DNA from: Mesorhizobium sp. M4B.F.Ca.ET.058.02.1.1
GTDB taxonomy: Bacteria > Pseudomonadota > Alphaproteobacteria > Rhizobiales > Rhizobiaceae
Length of the DNA: 64,000 nt
Assembly: GCF_003952505.1 (NCBI RefSeq)
Contig: NZ_CP034450.1
Coordinates: 2,604,001-2,668,000 of the forward strand
Direction of reading: 5' to 3'
The translations under genes were made by a program, and so were the position numbers. A model generated the notes under the pieces. That model was not told the DNA's origin and ran no database searches. It saw only the letters and a list, made by a program, of their open reading frames with translations. Shown here piece by piece: positions 26,374-36,746 of this stretch; within the stretch, counting starts at the first letter, position 1; each line of letters begins with the position of its first letter.

Positions 26374-27396
26374 ATGGCGATGACACACAAGACCATGGAG
26401 GATTTCGCACGTTCCTGCGGCGTCTCCAGACCGACGCTGTCGAAATATTTCGACGATCCGACCAGCGTCAAGCCGGCGACCAGAAAGCGCATCGAGGAGG
26501 CGCTGCGCTCCTCCGACTATCAGCCCAATCTGTTCGCCCGCAACCTCAACCGCAAGCGCACCCGCAGCATCGGCATCGTCGTGCCGACGGTGACCGACCC
26601 GTTCTATTCGGAGATGGTCAGCCGCATCGAGCTTCGGCTGCGCGACGAAGGCTACTGGCCGATCGTCATTTCCTCGCACGGCTCGACCGAGCTCGAGGTC
26701 GAGGCGACGCGGACCATCCTGTCCTTGAAGGTCTCCGGCGCGCTCGTCGCGCCGCTCGGGCGGCGCTCCGATCACCGCACGCTGGAGAAGCTGACGCAGG
26801 CCATCCCGATCGTTTATTTCGACACTTATCTCGAAGGCGGCACGCCCTTCGTCGGCAACAACAACACGCAGAGCGTCGCGACGATCGTCGAGTATCTCTG
26901 CCGCTCCGGCGATGCGCCGGTCTATTTCGACATCCCGCATGTCAACCACAACTCGCCCGAACGGCTGGCCAGCTATGTCGCCTCGATGAAGCGGCTCGGC
27001 CATGAGCCACTCGTCATCGGCAACACCAAGGACTACACGTGGGATTTCGAGCGGATCGGCTACGAACAGACCGAAAGGATGCTCGGCAATGGCGGCCTGC
27101 CGGGCAAGACCATCCTGTGCAACAACGACCGTCTTGCCTTCGGTGTGATGGCGGCCGCCTTCTCCCGGGGGATCAAGGTCGGTCGCAAGGCGGACTGCGA
27201 CCTGCGTGTCGCGGCGCATGACGACCATCCGCTCAGCCGCTACGCCTGCCCCGGCCTCACCACCATGGCGCAGGACTTCGCTTCGATGGCCGGGCGCAGT
27301 GTCGAAACGCTGCTGGGACTGCTCAACGAGGACGGGACGGCGGTGGCGCCCAAGGTCAATCTCGACGCGACGCTGGTGATGCGCCAGTCAGCCTGA
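26374..27396 (+). CDS. LacI family transcriptional regulator
   Basis: About 340 residues. The N-terminal LacI helix-turn-helix reads TMEDFARSCGVSRPTLSKYFDDPTSVKPATRKRIEEAL (shown here in family form; about residues 6-45), with the hinge YQPNLFARNLNRKRTRSIGIVVPT, then the periplasmic-binding-like sugar domain. The ATG at 26374 has GAGGG five bases before it; one at 26380 is also possible. The gene precedes the carbohydrate locus and ends head-to-tail against the leftward dehydrogenase-esterase gene, so it probably represses the sugar importer and enzymes. No classic LacI operator was found by eye. Confidence 0.92.
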   Translation: MAMTHKTMEDFARSCGVSRPTLSKYFDDPTSVKPATRKRIEEALRSSDYQPNLFARNLNRKRTRSIGIVVPTVTDPFYSEMVSRIELRLRDEGYWPIVISSHGSTELEVEATRTILSLKVSGALVAPLGRRSDHRTLEKLTQAIPIVYFDTYLEGGTPFVGNNNTQSVATIVEYLCRSGDAPVYFDIPHVNHNSPERLASYVASMKRLGHEPLVIGNTKDYTWDFERIGYEQTERMLGNGGLPGKTILCNNDRLAFGVMAAAFSRGIKVGRKADCDLRVAAHDDHPLSRYACPGLTTMAQDFASMAGRSVETLLGLLNEDGTAVAPKVNLDATLVMRQSA

Positions 27397-27423
27397 CCTG
27401 AACCTCGACAGACCCGACCCAAC

Positions 27424-29553
27424 TCAACCGGGATCGAAGCTCCGCCAGGCGGCGACCGCCGCCTCGACAGCCTGCCGCGATGCCGGGCCGTGGCGGCCCA
27501 TCGAGACGAAGCCGTGGATCTGGCCCGGCCAGCGCTTGAGCACCACCGGCACGCCGCCGTCCTGGAGGCGCCTGGCATAGGCCTCGCCCTCATCGGCGAG
27601 GATGTCGTGGCCGGCGATGGCGACGAAGGCCGGGGCGGCACCGGCAAGGCCTTTGGTCTTCAGCGGCGAGACGCGCCAGTCGTCGATGTCGCCGGCGTCG
27701 CGAACATATTGGTCGCGGAACCATGCCATGGTCGAGGCGGTCAGGCCGAAACCCTCGGCGAAGCGTCGGTAACTGTCCGCCGTCTGCGCGGCATCGGTGT
27801 TTGGGTAGAGCAGAAGCTGTGCGGTCACCGGGATCCGGTCGTCCCGCGCGAGCAGGCTGAGCACGGCGGCGAGATTGCCGCCGGCGCTGTCGCCGGCAAC
27901 GGCGATGCGCCGCGCATCGATGCCGAGAGCGCCGGCCTCATCCCGCATGAAGGAGAGCACGGCGCGGCAGTCCTCGACCGCCGCCGGAAACTTGTGCTCC
28001 GGCGCCAGCCTGTAGGCGGGCGAAACGACGACGCATGCCGCGATGTTGGCGAACCAGCGGCAGATCTCGTCATGCGAGTCGAGATTGCCGATCATCCAGC
28101 CGCCGCCGTGCAGATAGAGCAGCGCGGGAGCAGCCCGGGACGGAGCCCCCTGCCCGCGATAGATCCGCAGCGTCAGCGATCCGCCGGGCCCGGCGATGAT
28201 GCGCTCGCCGACCAGGCCGACCGGCTCGCGCTCGCCCTGCAGGTCCGGAGAGCCCTGGTCATAGGCGCGGCGCGCCTCCTCGGGCGTGCCGGTCTCGAAA
28301 GGCGGGGCAGCGGCCTGCCGGCCGAGATCGAGCACGTGGCGGGCTTGCGGATCGAGCCCGGACAATTCTGCCGCGAGAGGCGACGTCGTCATGGGTGAGC
28401 CCCCGTCATGCAGCAGGCTCGCCGCTTCGTCCTCGCCGAGAAGCGGCGGCTGGTCGACGGTGCCATTGACGGCAACCGACCCGCGGCTCTCGCCCGAGAC
28501 GAGGATCGCTTCCATGATCTCCAGCACATGCAGCGCCAAATCGCCGGAGGCTCGGGGCTTGCTGCCTTCCGACAGCGACCGTGCCAGATCGGCGACGCCG
28601 AGCATGCGATAGTTGGCGCGGTCGGGCGCCGCATAGGGCCAGTTGCGCGCGCCGTAGAGCTCGCCCTCGCTCGCGAAATCCGTCCAGTCGGCGCCGCGCG
28701 CGGAAAGCGAGACGGTGCCGCCGAACGTGTCGGGATCGGGGAGTCTGAGCGAGCCCTCGGTGCCATGCAATTCGATCGGATGGTTGGAGTGTTTGAAGAC
28801 ATCCCAGGAGGCGCCGAAGGTGACGGTGGCGCCGGAGCGGAATTCGAGCAACGACAGGACGTTGGTCGGCGTGCCGACCTTGAAGCTGGTGTTCTTGAAG
28901 GGACCGTCGGCGGTGATCAGCCGCTGCTCCTGGCCGCGCGTCGCCATGGCCATGACGCGGACGACCGGGCCGAGCAGGTTGACCAGCATCGTCAGGTAGT
29001 AAGGGCCCATATCGAAGACCGGGCCGCCGCCGGGCTGGTAGTAGAATTGCGGATTGGGATGCCAGTGCTCCATGCCGCGCCCCATCATGAAGGCCGTGCC
29101 GGTCACCGGCCGGCCGATGGCGCCCTCGTCCATCAGGCGGCGCGCACGGCGCCCAGCGGCGCCGAGGAAGGTGTCGGGGGCCGCGCCGAGCAGCAACCCG
29201 CGCGCCCTCGCCTCGGCGACCAGCCGGCGGCCGTCGCTGGCCGAGGTCGCCAGCGGCTTTTCAGTGAAGACGTGCTTGCCCGCCGACAGCGCCGAAAACG
29301 AGATGTCGAAATGCGCCGCGGGGATGGTGAGGTTGAGGACGAGGTCGATCTCCGGGTCGCCTAGCAGTTCGTCGACGGAGAGCGCGCGGAGGCCGTATTC
29401 CTTGGCACGGAGCGCCGCCATGTCGGCGGAAATGTCGGCACAGGCGCCCAACTCCATCCTGCCGAACAGAGCCGCATTGCGCAGATAGGTCACCGAGATG
29501 TTGCCGCATCCGATGACGCCGATGGCGAGCTTTGTCTTTGATTTTCCGTGCAT
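27424..29553 (-). CDS. Gfo/Idh/MocA dehydrogenase fused in frame to an HSL-type alpha/beta-hydrolase
   Basis: A single 709-residue frame holds two complete enzymes. Residues 1 to about 385 are a Gfo/Idh/MocA NAD(P) dehydrogenase (IGVIGCGNISVTYLRN, then the EKPLA motif). Residues from about 388 form an esterase of the hormone-sensitive lipase type (LYLHGGGWMIGN oxyanion motif, GDSAGGN nucleophile elbow, HGF near the end). At the junction a C5 run (28400-28404) sets the frame: one base fewer would end the dehydrogenase at a TGA overlapping the hydrolase ATG at 28392 (ATGA). The fusion may therefore be a one-base indel or sequence error rather than a true bifunctional enzyme. Both domains are otherwise intact. 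Confidence 0.8.
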   Translation of the reverse strand: MHGKSKTKLAIGVIGCGNISVTYLRNAALFGRMELGACADISADMAALRAKEYGLRALSVDELLGDPEIDLVLNLTIPAAHFDISFSALSAGKHVFTEKPLATSASDGRRLVAEARARGLLLGAAPDTFLGAAGRRARRLMDEGAIGRPVTGTAFMMGRGMEHWHPNPQFYYQPGGGPVFDMGPYYLTMLVNLLGPVVRVMAMATRGQEQRLITADGPFKNTSFKVGTPTNVLSLLEFRSGATVTFGASWDVFKHSNHPIELHGTEGSLRLPDPDTFGGTVSLSARGADWTDFASEGELYGARNWPYAAPDRANYRMLGVADLARSLSEGSKPRASGDLALHVLEIMEAILVSGESRGSVAVNGTVDQPPLLGEDEAASLLHDGGSPMTTSPLAAELSGLDPQARHVLDLGRQAAAPPFETGTPEEARRAYDQGSPDLQGEREPVGLVGERIIAGPGGSLTLRIYRGQGAPSRAAPALLYLHGGGWMIGNLDSHDEICRWFANIAACVVVSPAYRLAPEHKFPAAVEDCRAVLSFMRDEAGALGIDARRIAVAGDSAGGNLAAVLSLLARDDRIPVTAQLLLYPNTDAAQTADSYRRFAEGFGLTASTMAWFRDQYVRDAGDIDDWRVSPLKTKGLAGAAPAFVAIAGHDILADEGEAYARRLQDGGVPVVLKRWPGQIHGFVSMGRHGPASRQAVEAAVAAWRSFDPG

Positions 29554-29682
29554 TTCAGATCGTATCTCCCAACGCGGTCATGGCCTAGCTGCACCCTGGC
29601 GCCAGCAATGGATCACAGTCGAAAGCCGCTATACAACATTTTAATTCTTGACGCGCGTAAAAATTTTATAGAGCATGTGAAA

Positions 29683-30533
29683 ATGCCGACGCAGCAGGAT
29701 TTTGAAACCAGACGATTGGGGAATTTTGAACTCATGAGCCTAGGAACCAGGGTGCGTCTTGCGCGCCTCTTCTCGCACCCATCCGGGAACCTTTTTGGCG
29801 GCGCGGTCGACCACTTCGTCGGCTATGGCGACGTGCGCAAAGGCGGCCTTGCCGACCTGCCGGGTGCGCTCGCACGCGTCATGGCGGGCAAACCCGACTA
29901 TGTCAGCATCCAGCCCGGCACCGCGCGCCATCTGTGGCCGCAATATGCGGGCAAGGCTTCGCTGGTGATCCAGGCGGGCTGCTTCACCCTGGACGATCGC
30001 ATCAGCGAGTTGATCGCAACGCCCGAGGATGCGGTGCGCGCGGGGCCGATGCATTGGCCGTGGCCATTCCGGTGCGCGGCGCGACCGAGGGCAAATACAT
30101 ACGCTGGCTGACCGATTCGGTGAACGCAGCGGCCCGCTACGGCATGCCGGTGGTGGCGCATATCTACCCTCGCGATTTCACCGACGGGGCGAAAATCGTC
30201 TTCACCCCCGACGAGATCGCCTATGCGGCGCGCATCGGCTACGAGTCCGGTGTCGACGTGATCAAGATCGGCTACACGGGCGATTTCGAGTCGTTCCGAG
30301 AGACCGTTCGGACCTGCCCGGTGCCCGTTGTGATCGCGGGTGGTCCGAAGACCGATACGCTGCTCGGCGCGCTTCAGCAGACGGCGGACGCCATCCGTGC
30401 CGGGGCGCGCGGCGCCGTGGTCGGCCGCAATCTCTGGGGGCATGGCGATCCGCAGAAGGCAGCGCTTGCCTTTCGCGGCGTCATCCATGACGGCCTGTCG
30501 GCAAAAGACGCCCTGGCGAAGGCGGGTGCCTGA
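29683..30533 (+). pseudogene. Class I aldolase (DhnA/LsrF-like), broken by a frameshift
   Basis: Two reading frames together encode one class I aldolase of the DhnA/FbaB/LsrF type. Frame 1 runs from MPTQQDF (29683; or MSLGTRV at 29734) to LIATPEDAVRAG. The second frame continues with ADALAVAIPVRGATEGKYIRW to the stop at 30533 and carries the Schiff-base Lys in GVDVIKIGYTGD. The break is at the G4 run 30042-30045; one more G restores a continuous protein of about 280 residues. A TTGACG box lies at 29648 upstream. The stop is 3 bases before the PfkB start, so the pair belongs together: kinase and aldolase acting on a ketose phosphate. It may be intact in the living cell if this is a sequence error. 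Confidence 0.8.
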
Positions 30534-30536
30534 ACG

Positions 30537-31476
30537 ATGCCCGCCGTCCCCTCGATCCTCGGCTTCGGCGCTATTGCGATCGACGACATCGTCTATGTCG
30601 ATCAGCCGTTGTCGGCGGGCAAGGGGAAGGTTCTGCAAAGTGCCCGGGCTTTCGGGGGAAATGTCGCGACGGCGCTGGCCGCCGTCGCGCGGCTCGGCGG
30701 AACCGCCGGGTTCATCGGATGGCTGGGCACTGGCGCGGACGACGCCGCGCTGCGCGATCTCGTGGCGAGCGGTGTTGAAACCGCATTCGCGCCGCGCCAC
30801 CCCGACGCGCGCCCGGTGCGCTCGCGCATCACCGTCGGTTCTGACGGGGAACGGTTCATCGCGTATGACGACGATGCGATGCTGGGCACCGCGCCGGAAT
30901 TTCCGGACGATATTCTTGGCCGCGCGACCGCGCTGATCGTCGATAGCTACGCGATCCGGTCGCTGGATGTCGTGGCCCGGGCTCGCGATCTCGGCCTTGC
31001 GATTCTCGGCGATATCGAATGGAGCGCCGGCCCAGCCACGGAGCGGCTGATCGCGCAATGCGACCATCTCATTCTTCCCCTCGGCTTTGCGCGGACTGCC
31101 ACAGGCCGCCGATCGCCGGCCGAGATGCTCGATGCATTGTGGTTGCCGTCGCGGTCCGCCGTGGTTCTGACCGATGGCGGCAGGGGCGTCTACTATCGCG
31201 GGCGCGACGAGACAGGGCTCTGGCACCTGCCCCCGCACCGGGTTGACGTCGTCGACTCGACCGGCGCCGGTGACTGCTTTCATGGCGCCTATGCCCATGC
31301 ATTGACGCGCGGGGCCGACACCGCAGGCCGGGTGGCGTTCGCGGCCGCGGCGGCAGCCCTGTCCGTAACGGGGCGTGGTGGGCGCGAAGCGCTGCCCACC
31401 AACGACCAGGTCACGAAACTTCTGACATCTACGAACGCTCCGTCAGCGGTCGAACTGAGACTTGTGGAGGAGGAAG

Positions 31477-31496
<20 letters not shown>
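30537..31496 (+). CDS. PfkB family sugar kinase
   Basis: A 319-residue ribokinase-like sugar kinase. The first signature region is AFGGNVATALAAVARLGG (about residues 38-55) and the second, with the catalytic Asp and anion hole, is DVVDSTGAGDCFHGAYAHAL (about 237-256). It resembles the YihV/ketohexokinase branch. The start is 3 bases after the aldolase and its end overlaps the ABC ATPase start by 20 bases. With the aldolase it suggests phosphorylation of a ketose or ulosonate followed by cleavage. The substrate is not known. Confidence 0.9.
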
Positions 31497-32622
<1,126 letters not shown>

Positions 32623-32733
32623 AGGACTGCGGCAGAGCCGGCAGGCGAGAGCGAGGCGCCTGCGAATGAAGACTTCTGAATGAACCAGACGATCGTCCGC
32701 ATTGTGCGGCCGATCTTAAAGAAGGAGGAGAGA

Positions 32734-33981
32734 ATGACGTTTCGGATAAAACCCGCGATGCTGAAAATGGCCGCGGCCGCCTGGTTGCTTGGCGCAACCG
32801 GCGCCATGGCGGACACCACGCTGGAGTTCACCCAGTGGTGGGAGCCTGAGCTGCCCGCAGGCTCCTTGCGGAAAATCATGGACGAATTCGAGGCCGCGAA
32901 TCCCGGGATCAAGGTGACGCTGGTCAGCGGCCCCTATGCGACCACGCGAGACCAGATCTCGGTTGGTGCCGCGACGGGAACGCTTAGCGACGTCGTTGGT
33001 CTCGACGGCGCCTGGGTCAACAATTTGAACGCGCAGAACGCGCTGGCCGACATGAACCCGATGATGGATGCGAGCGGCTTCGACAAAGCCCAGGTCGCGG
33101 ACATCATCAAGGTGGACGGCAAAGCGGTGATGTTTCCCGTGGCTTCGTTCGTCTATCCGGTGTTCGTGAATTTGGACCTCGCCGCCAAGGCGGGCGTCAC
33201 CAAGCTGCCGTCGACCCGCGCGGAGTTCCTCGAAGCCGCCAAGAAGATGACCCAGGCCGACAAGAACCAGTATGGCTGGGTGCTGCCGCTGTCGCTGCAA
33301 ACGCCGTCCGGTGTCCAGAACGACATGATGTCGTGGGTCTGGGCATCGGGTCAATCGATGATGGCTGACGGCAAGCCGGCTCTCGAGGCAAAGCCGGTGG
33401 TGGATATGCTGACCTTCGTCAAATCGCTCAATGACGCGGGCACCATCTCGCCCGGCATCGCCACCAAGACCGAACAGGAAAAGGTCGAGGAATTCGTCAA
33501 CGACCGGGTCGGGATGATGATCGACTCGCTCGCGCATGTGAACCTCATCCGCCAACGCAATCCCAAGCTGAACTTCGACCTCATCCCGGTCCCGGTCGTG
33601 GAGGACTATAGCGGCAAGCGCGGCCTGCCATACGCCTCCTGGGGCATCGGCATCTCCGCGGGCTCGAAACATCAGGAGGAGGCGTGGAAGCTCGTCCAAT
33701 ACCTGATGAGTGAAAAGGTGAACGCCAAGCTCGTGTCGCTGGCCAACGCCTTCCCCGGCAACGTCAACGCCAAGCCCGATTTCGTGACTTCCGACAAGGC
33801 TTTCGGCAAGGCTTTCGAAATCTTCAAGACCGGCTATCTTGCCAATGAGTTCACGGGCCTGCCGGTGGCGGAAGACCTGATGACCCAGTTCGACGTGCAA
33901 GCCCAGAAGATGCTCGCCGGCGAACAATCTCCGGAAGAAGCCGCGGCCAATGCTCAAAAGGGCTGGATAGCGAAATTCTGA
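32734..33981 (+). CDS. Sugar ABC transporter substrate-binding protein
   Basis: A 415-residue extracellular solute-binding protein of family 1. A signal peptide with hydrophobic MAAAAWLLGATGAMA ends at AMA-DTTLEF. The mature part has FTQWWEPELPAGSLRKIMDEFEAANPGIKV in family style and a C-terminal PEEAAANAQKGWIAKF. AGGAGGAGA lies before the ATG at 32734. The likely cargo is an oligosaccharide, glycoside or sugar acid, as for other members of the CUT1 group; it cannot be named from sequence. Confidence 0.92.
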   Translation: MTFRIKPAMLKMAAAAWLLGATGAMADTTLEFTQWWEPELPAGSLRKIMDEFEAANPGIKVTLVSGPYATTRDQISVGAATGTLSDVVGLDGAWVNNLNAQNALADMNPMMDASGFDKAQVADIIKVDGKAVMFPVASFVYPVFVNLDLAAKAGVTKLPSTRAEFLEAAKKMTQADKNQYGWVLPLSLQTPSGVQNDMMSWVWASGQSMMADGKPALEAKPVVDMLTFVKSLNDAGTISPGIATKTEQEKVEEFVNDRVGMMIDSLAHVNLIRQRNPKLNFDLIPVPVVEDYSGKRGLPYASWGIGISAGSKHQEEAWKLVQYLMSEKVNAKLVSLANAFPGNVNAKPDFVTSDKAFGKAFEIFKTGYLANEFTGLPVAEDLMTQFDVQAQKMLAGEQSPEEAAANAQKGWIAKF

Positions 33982-34113
33982 TCGGCCTGTTTTGCGATCT
34001 CTACCGGGCGGCCTGACTTCGGGCAGGCCTCCCGGCAACAACGCATCGGCAATGCGAGACGGACCCGTTTCCGAAGCTCCCCTTCTCTTGAAGGCGTGTC
34101 CCAAGGTTGGCAT

Positions 34114-35010
34114 ATGACCCCGCAGAAGCGCTCCCACCATAGGCTGAAACGAGCGGTCGCACCCTATCTCTACCTGTCGCCCTCGCTCATCATCATCGGC
34201 CTGCTGATGCTGCTGCCGATGGTGACGGTGATTGGCTATTCGTTCCAGAACAGCGCGGTACTGCGGCGCGACCCGTCCTTTGCCGGACTGAAACATTACC
34301 AGGCGATCTTTGCCGATCCCGTGTTCTGGGCTTCGCTGTGGCACACGCTCTACTTCACCTGCATGAGCGTCATCTTCCACATGACCATCGGCATGATCTT
34401 CGCGCTCATGCTGAACAGCGACCGCATCAATCCGACGCTGCGCAATGTCCTGCGCGTGCTCTACATCCTGCCCTGGCTATTCACCGCCGTGATCATCGCG
34501 GTGATCTGGCGCCTGCTGCTCGAGCCCAACGGCGTGGTGAACAGCATCCTCATGCAATTGGGCATCATCGGTTCCAAGGTCGAGTGGTTTTCCTCGCCCG
34601 AGACCGCGCTGCACGCCGTCACCTTCGCCAATATCTGGGCGGGCTACCCGCTTTTCATGGTCAGCCTGCTCGCAGGCCTGCAGGGCATTCCCAAGGATTT
34701 CTACGAGGCCGCCGATATCGATGGCGCGAAGGCCTACCAGAAGCTGATCTTCATCACCATTCCGCAGTTGATGCCGATCATCATCAGCATCTCGCTGCTC
34801 GATTTCATCTGGACCATGCAGGTCTTCCCGTTGATCTGGATAACGACGGGCGGCGGTCCGATTTACTCGACCGAGGTGCTGAGCACCTACACCTACAAGC
34901 TGGCGTTCTCGAGCTACAACCTGTCCCAGGCGGCGGCGAGCGCCGTGATCATCCTGCTGATCTCTCTTGGCCTGACACTGTTCTACATCCGCTATCAGAA
35001 GGCTCGGTAG
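34114..35010 (+). CDS. Sugar ABC transporter permease (MalF-like)
   Basis: A 298-residue permease with six helices. The first is at APYLYLSPSLIIIGLLMLLPMV. The EAA loop is DFYEAADIDGAKAYQKLIFITIPQLMP, which docks on the ATPase. The start at 34114 follows AAGG; a GTG at 34096 would add six residues. It is 130 bases after the binding protein gene and 5 bases before the second permease. Confidence 0.92.
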   Translation: MTPQKRSHHRLKRAVAPYLYLSPSLIIIGLLMLLPMVTVIGYSFQNSAVLRRDPSFAGLKHYQAIFADPVFWASLWHTLYFTCMSVIFHMTIGMIFALMLNSDRINPTLRNVLRVLYILPWLFTAVIIAVIWRLLLEPNGVVNSILMQLGIIGSKVEWFSSPETALHAVTFANIWAGYPLFMVSLLAGLQGIPKDFYEAADIDGAKAYQKLIFITIPQLMPIIISISLLDFIWTMQVFPLIWITTGGGPIYSTEVLSTYTYKLAFSSYNLSQAAASAVIILLISLGLTLFYIRYQKAR

Positions 35011-35015
35011 TCACC

Positions 35016-35858
35016 ATGAGGAAAAGGCACACGCCGAAAGACCGGCTGATCACCGTCGCGCTGCATGTCGCGCTTGCCGCCGGGCTGTTTTTCGCGGCAT
35101 TCCCGATCTACTGGATGCTGAGCAGCTCGTTCAAATCGAATACCGAAATCTTTGCCCTGCCGCCAACCATCCTGCCGAAGGCGTTCACGCTGGAAGCGTA
35201 TGCGGCCATCCTTGGCGACCCAGTAAAACTGCGCTTCTTCTTCAACAGCTACTTCGTGGCCGGAGCGGTGACCGTGCTGACGGTGCTGATCGCGTTGCTG
35301 GCAGCCTATGGGTTCAGCCGCTTCAACTTCCGCGGCAAGGGCAGCCTGAACACGCTCATCATCAGCACGCAGACGATTCCGCCGATCACGCTTCTGATCC
35401 CCTTCTTCGGGCTCGTCGTCTCGTATGGCATCTTCGACACCTATATCGCGCTGATCGTGACCTACCTGGTGTTCACGCTGCCCTACGCGATCCTGCTGAT
35501 GACCGGGTATCTCAACACCTTGCCGCGCGATCTCGACGAGGCCGTCGCCGTCGACGGCGGCAGCAGCTGGACCGCACTCTGGCGGGTGATCGTCCCGATC
35601 TCGCTTCCCGGCATTGTGGCGACCTCGGTCTATACCTTCCTGTTGTGCTGGAACGAGTTCCTCTTCGCGCTGACGCTGACGAAGTCGACCTCCATGCGCA
35701 CTGTCCCGATCGGCATCCAGCTGCTGATGGGGCAGCACGCTTTCGAATGGAACCAGATGATGGCGATGAGCGTGCTCGGCTCGCTGCCGCTCCTGCTCAT
35801 CTACCTTCTTGCCCAGAGGTACTTCCTCGCCGGGATGACCGCGGGCTCGGTCAAGTAG
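35016..35858 (+). CDS. Sugar ABC transporter permease (MalG-like)
   Basis: A 280-residue permease with six helices. The EAA loop is DLDEAVAVDGGSSWTALWRVIVPISLPGI. The start at 35016 is 5 bases after the first permease; the same frame is open far upstream but only as a shadow of that gene. It completes the importer made by the four preceding genes. Confidence 0.92.
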   Translation: MRKRHTPKDRLITVALHVALAAGLFFAAFPIYWMLSSSFKSNTEIFALPPTILPKAFTLEAYAAILGDPVKLRFFFNSYFVAGAVTVLTVLIALLAAYGFSRFNFRGKGSLNTLIISTQTIPPITLLIPFFGLVVSYGIFDTYIALIVTYLVFTLPYAILLMTGYLNTLPRDLDEAVAVDGGSSWTALWRVIVPISLPGIVATSVYTFLLCWNEFLFALTLTKSTSMRTVPIGIQLLMGQHAFEWNQMMAMSVLGSLPLLLIYLLAQRYFLAGMTAGSVK

Positions 35859-35920
35859 ATGTCCATCCCATGAAGACCCAGAACGACATCACGGAATGGG
35901 CGGTATCAAGGATTGAAAGG

Positions 35921-36742
35921 ATGAACGTGAAAGACCTCAAAGTCGGCTGCCAGACCTTCACCTGGGAAATGCTCGGAGACCGTTTTGCCGGAGGCCCGGA
36001 CGATCTCCTGAAGGCCATTTCCAATGGCGGCTATGCCGGCATCGAGATCACCGACACGATGATCGGCCGCTATGCCGGCCAGCCGGCGGAATTCGCCGCC
36101 GCGCTGAAGGCCTCCGGCCTGACGCTGGTCTCCTTCGCCTTCGGTTCGAAGAGCGGCTTCACGCTGAAGGACCAGATCGGCGCCGACCTCGAAACCGCCA
36201 GGCGATGGATCGACTTTGCCGCGGCCTTTCCGGGCGCGCTTGTCTCGATGGGCTCTGCGACCGTCGTCTCCGACGGGCCTCGCGACGACAAGTTCGCCAT
36301 TGCGGCGGAAGTCTATAACAAGGCCGGCGAGATCGGCCGCAAAGCCGGCGTCCAGGTCGCGGTGCATCCAAGCTCGCACCACAACACGCTGCTCTTCGGC
36401 CGCGCAGACTACGACCGGATCTTTTCCCTGCTCGACGCCTCGCTGGTCGGCTGGGTGCCGGACACCGGGCACATATTGCGCGGCCACAAGGACATGGCCG
36501 ACACGCTCACCACCTATAGCGACCGCATCCGCTACGTGCACCTGAAGGATGTCGATGCCGGCGGCACCTGGGCGATGCTCGGCAAGGGCGTCTGCGACAC
36601 GGCGAAGGTGATCGAGATCGCGAGCGCGGCGCCCAACTTCAACGGCTGGCTGGTGCTGGAGGAGGAATCCGAGACCGCCGCCGCCGATCCAGCCGGCGCG
36701 GTCAAGACCAACCGCCAGACCATGCGCGGATACGGAGCCTGA
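35921..36742 (+). CDS. Xylose isomerase-like TIM-barrel sugar isomerase/epimerase
   Basis: A 273-residue protein of the xylose isomerase-like (AP endonuclease 2) family. LKVGCQTFTWEM opens the barrel; metal-binding candidates are in VAVHPSSHHNT, VPDTGHILRGH, and VHLKDVD, with LVLEEES near the end. AAGGA lies eight bases before the ATG at 35921; an ATG at 35870 is also open. It follows the importer and precedes a Gfo/Idh/MocA dehydrogenase. This pairing is common in pathways for inositols and 3-keto-glycosides. The reaction is not assigned. Confidence 0.87.
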   Translation: MNVKDLKVGCQTFTWEMLGDRFAGGPDDLLKAISNGGYAGIEITDTMIGRYAGQPAEFAAALKASGLTLVSFAFGSKSGFTLKDQIGADLETARRWIDFAAAFPGALVSMGSATVVSDGPRDDKFAIAAEVYNKAGEIGRKAGVQVAVHPSSHHNTLLFGRADYDRIFSLLDASLVGWVPDTGHILRGHKDMADTLTTYSDRIRYVHLKDVDAGGTWAMLGKGVCDTAKVIEIASAAPNFNGWLVLEEESETAAADPAGAVKTNRQTMRGYGA

Positions 36743-36746
36743 GACG

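Noticed and set aside
27424..29553. Calling the fusion as two separate genes
   Set aside because: The given sequence has one uninterrupted frame; separation needs a base change, so it is reported as a fusion with a warning.
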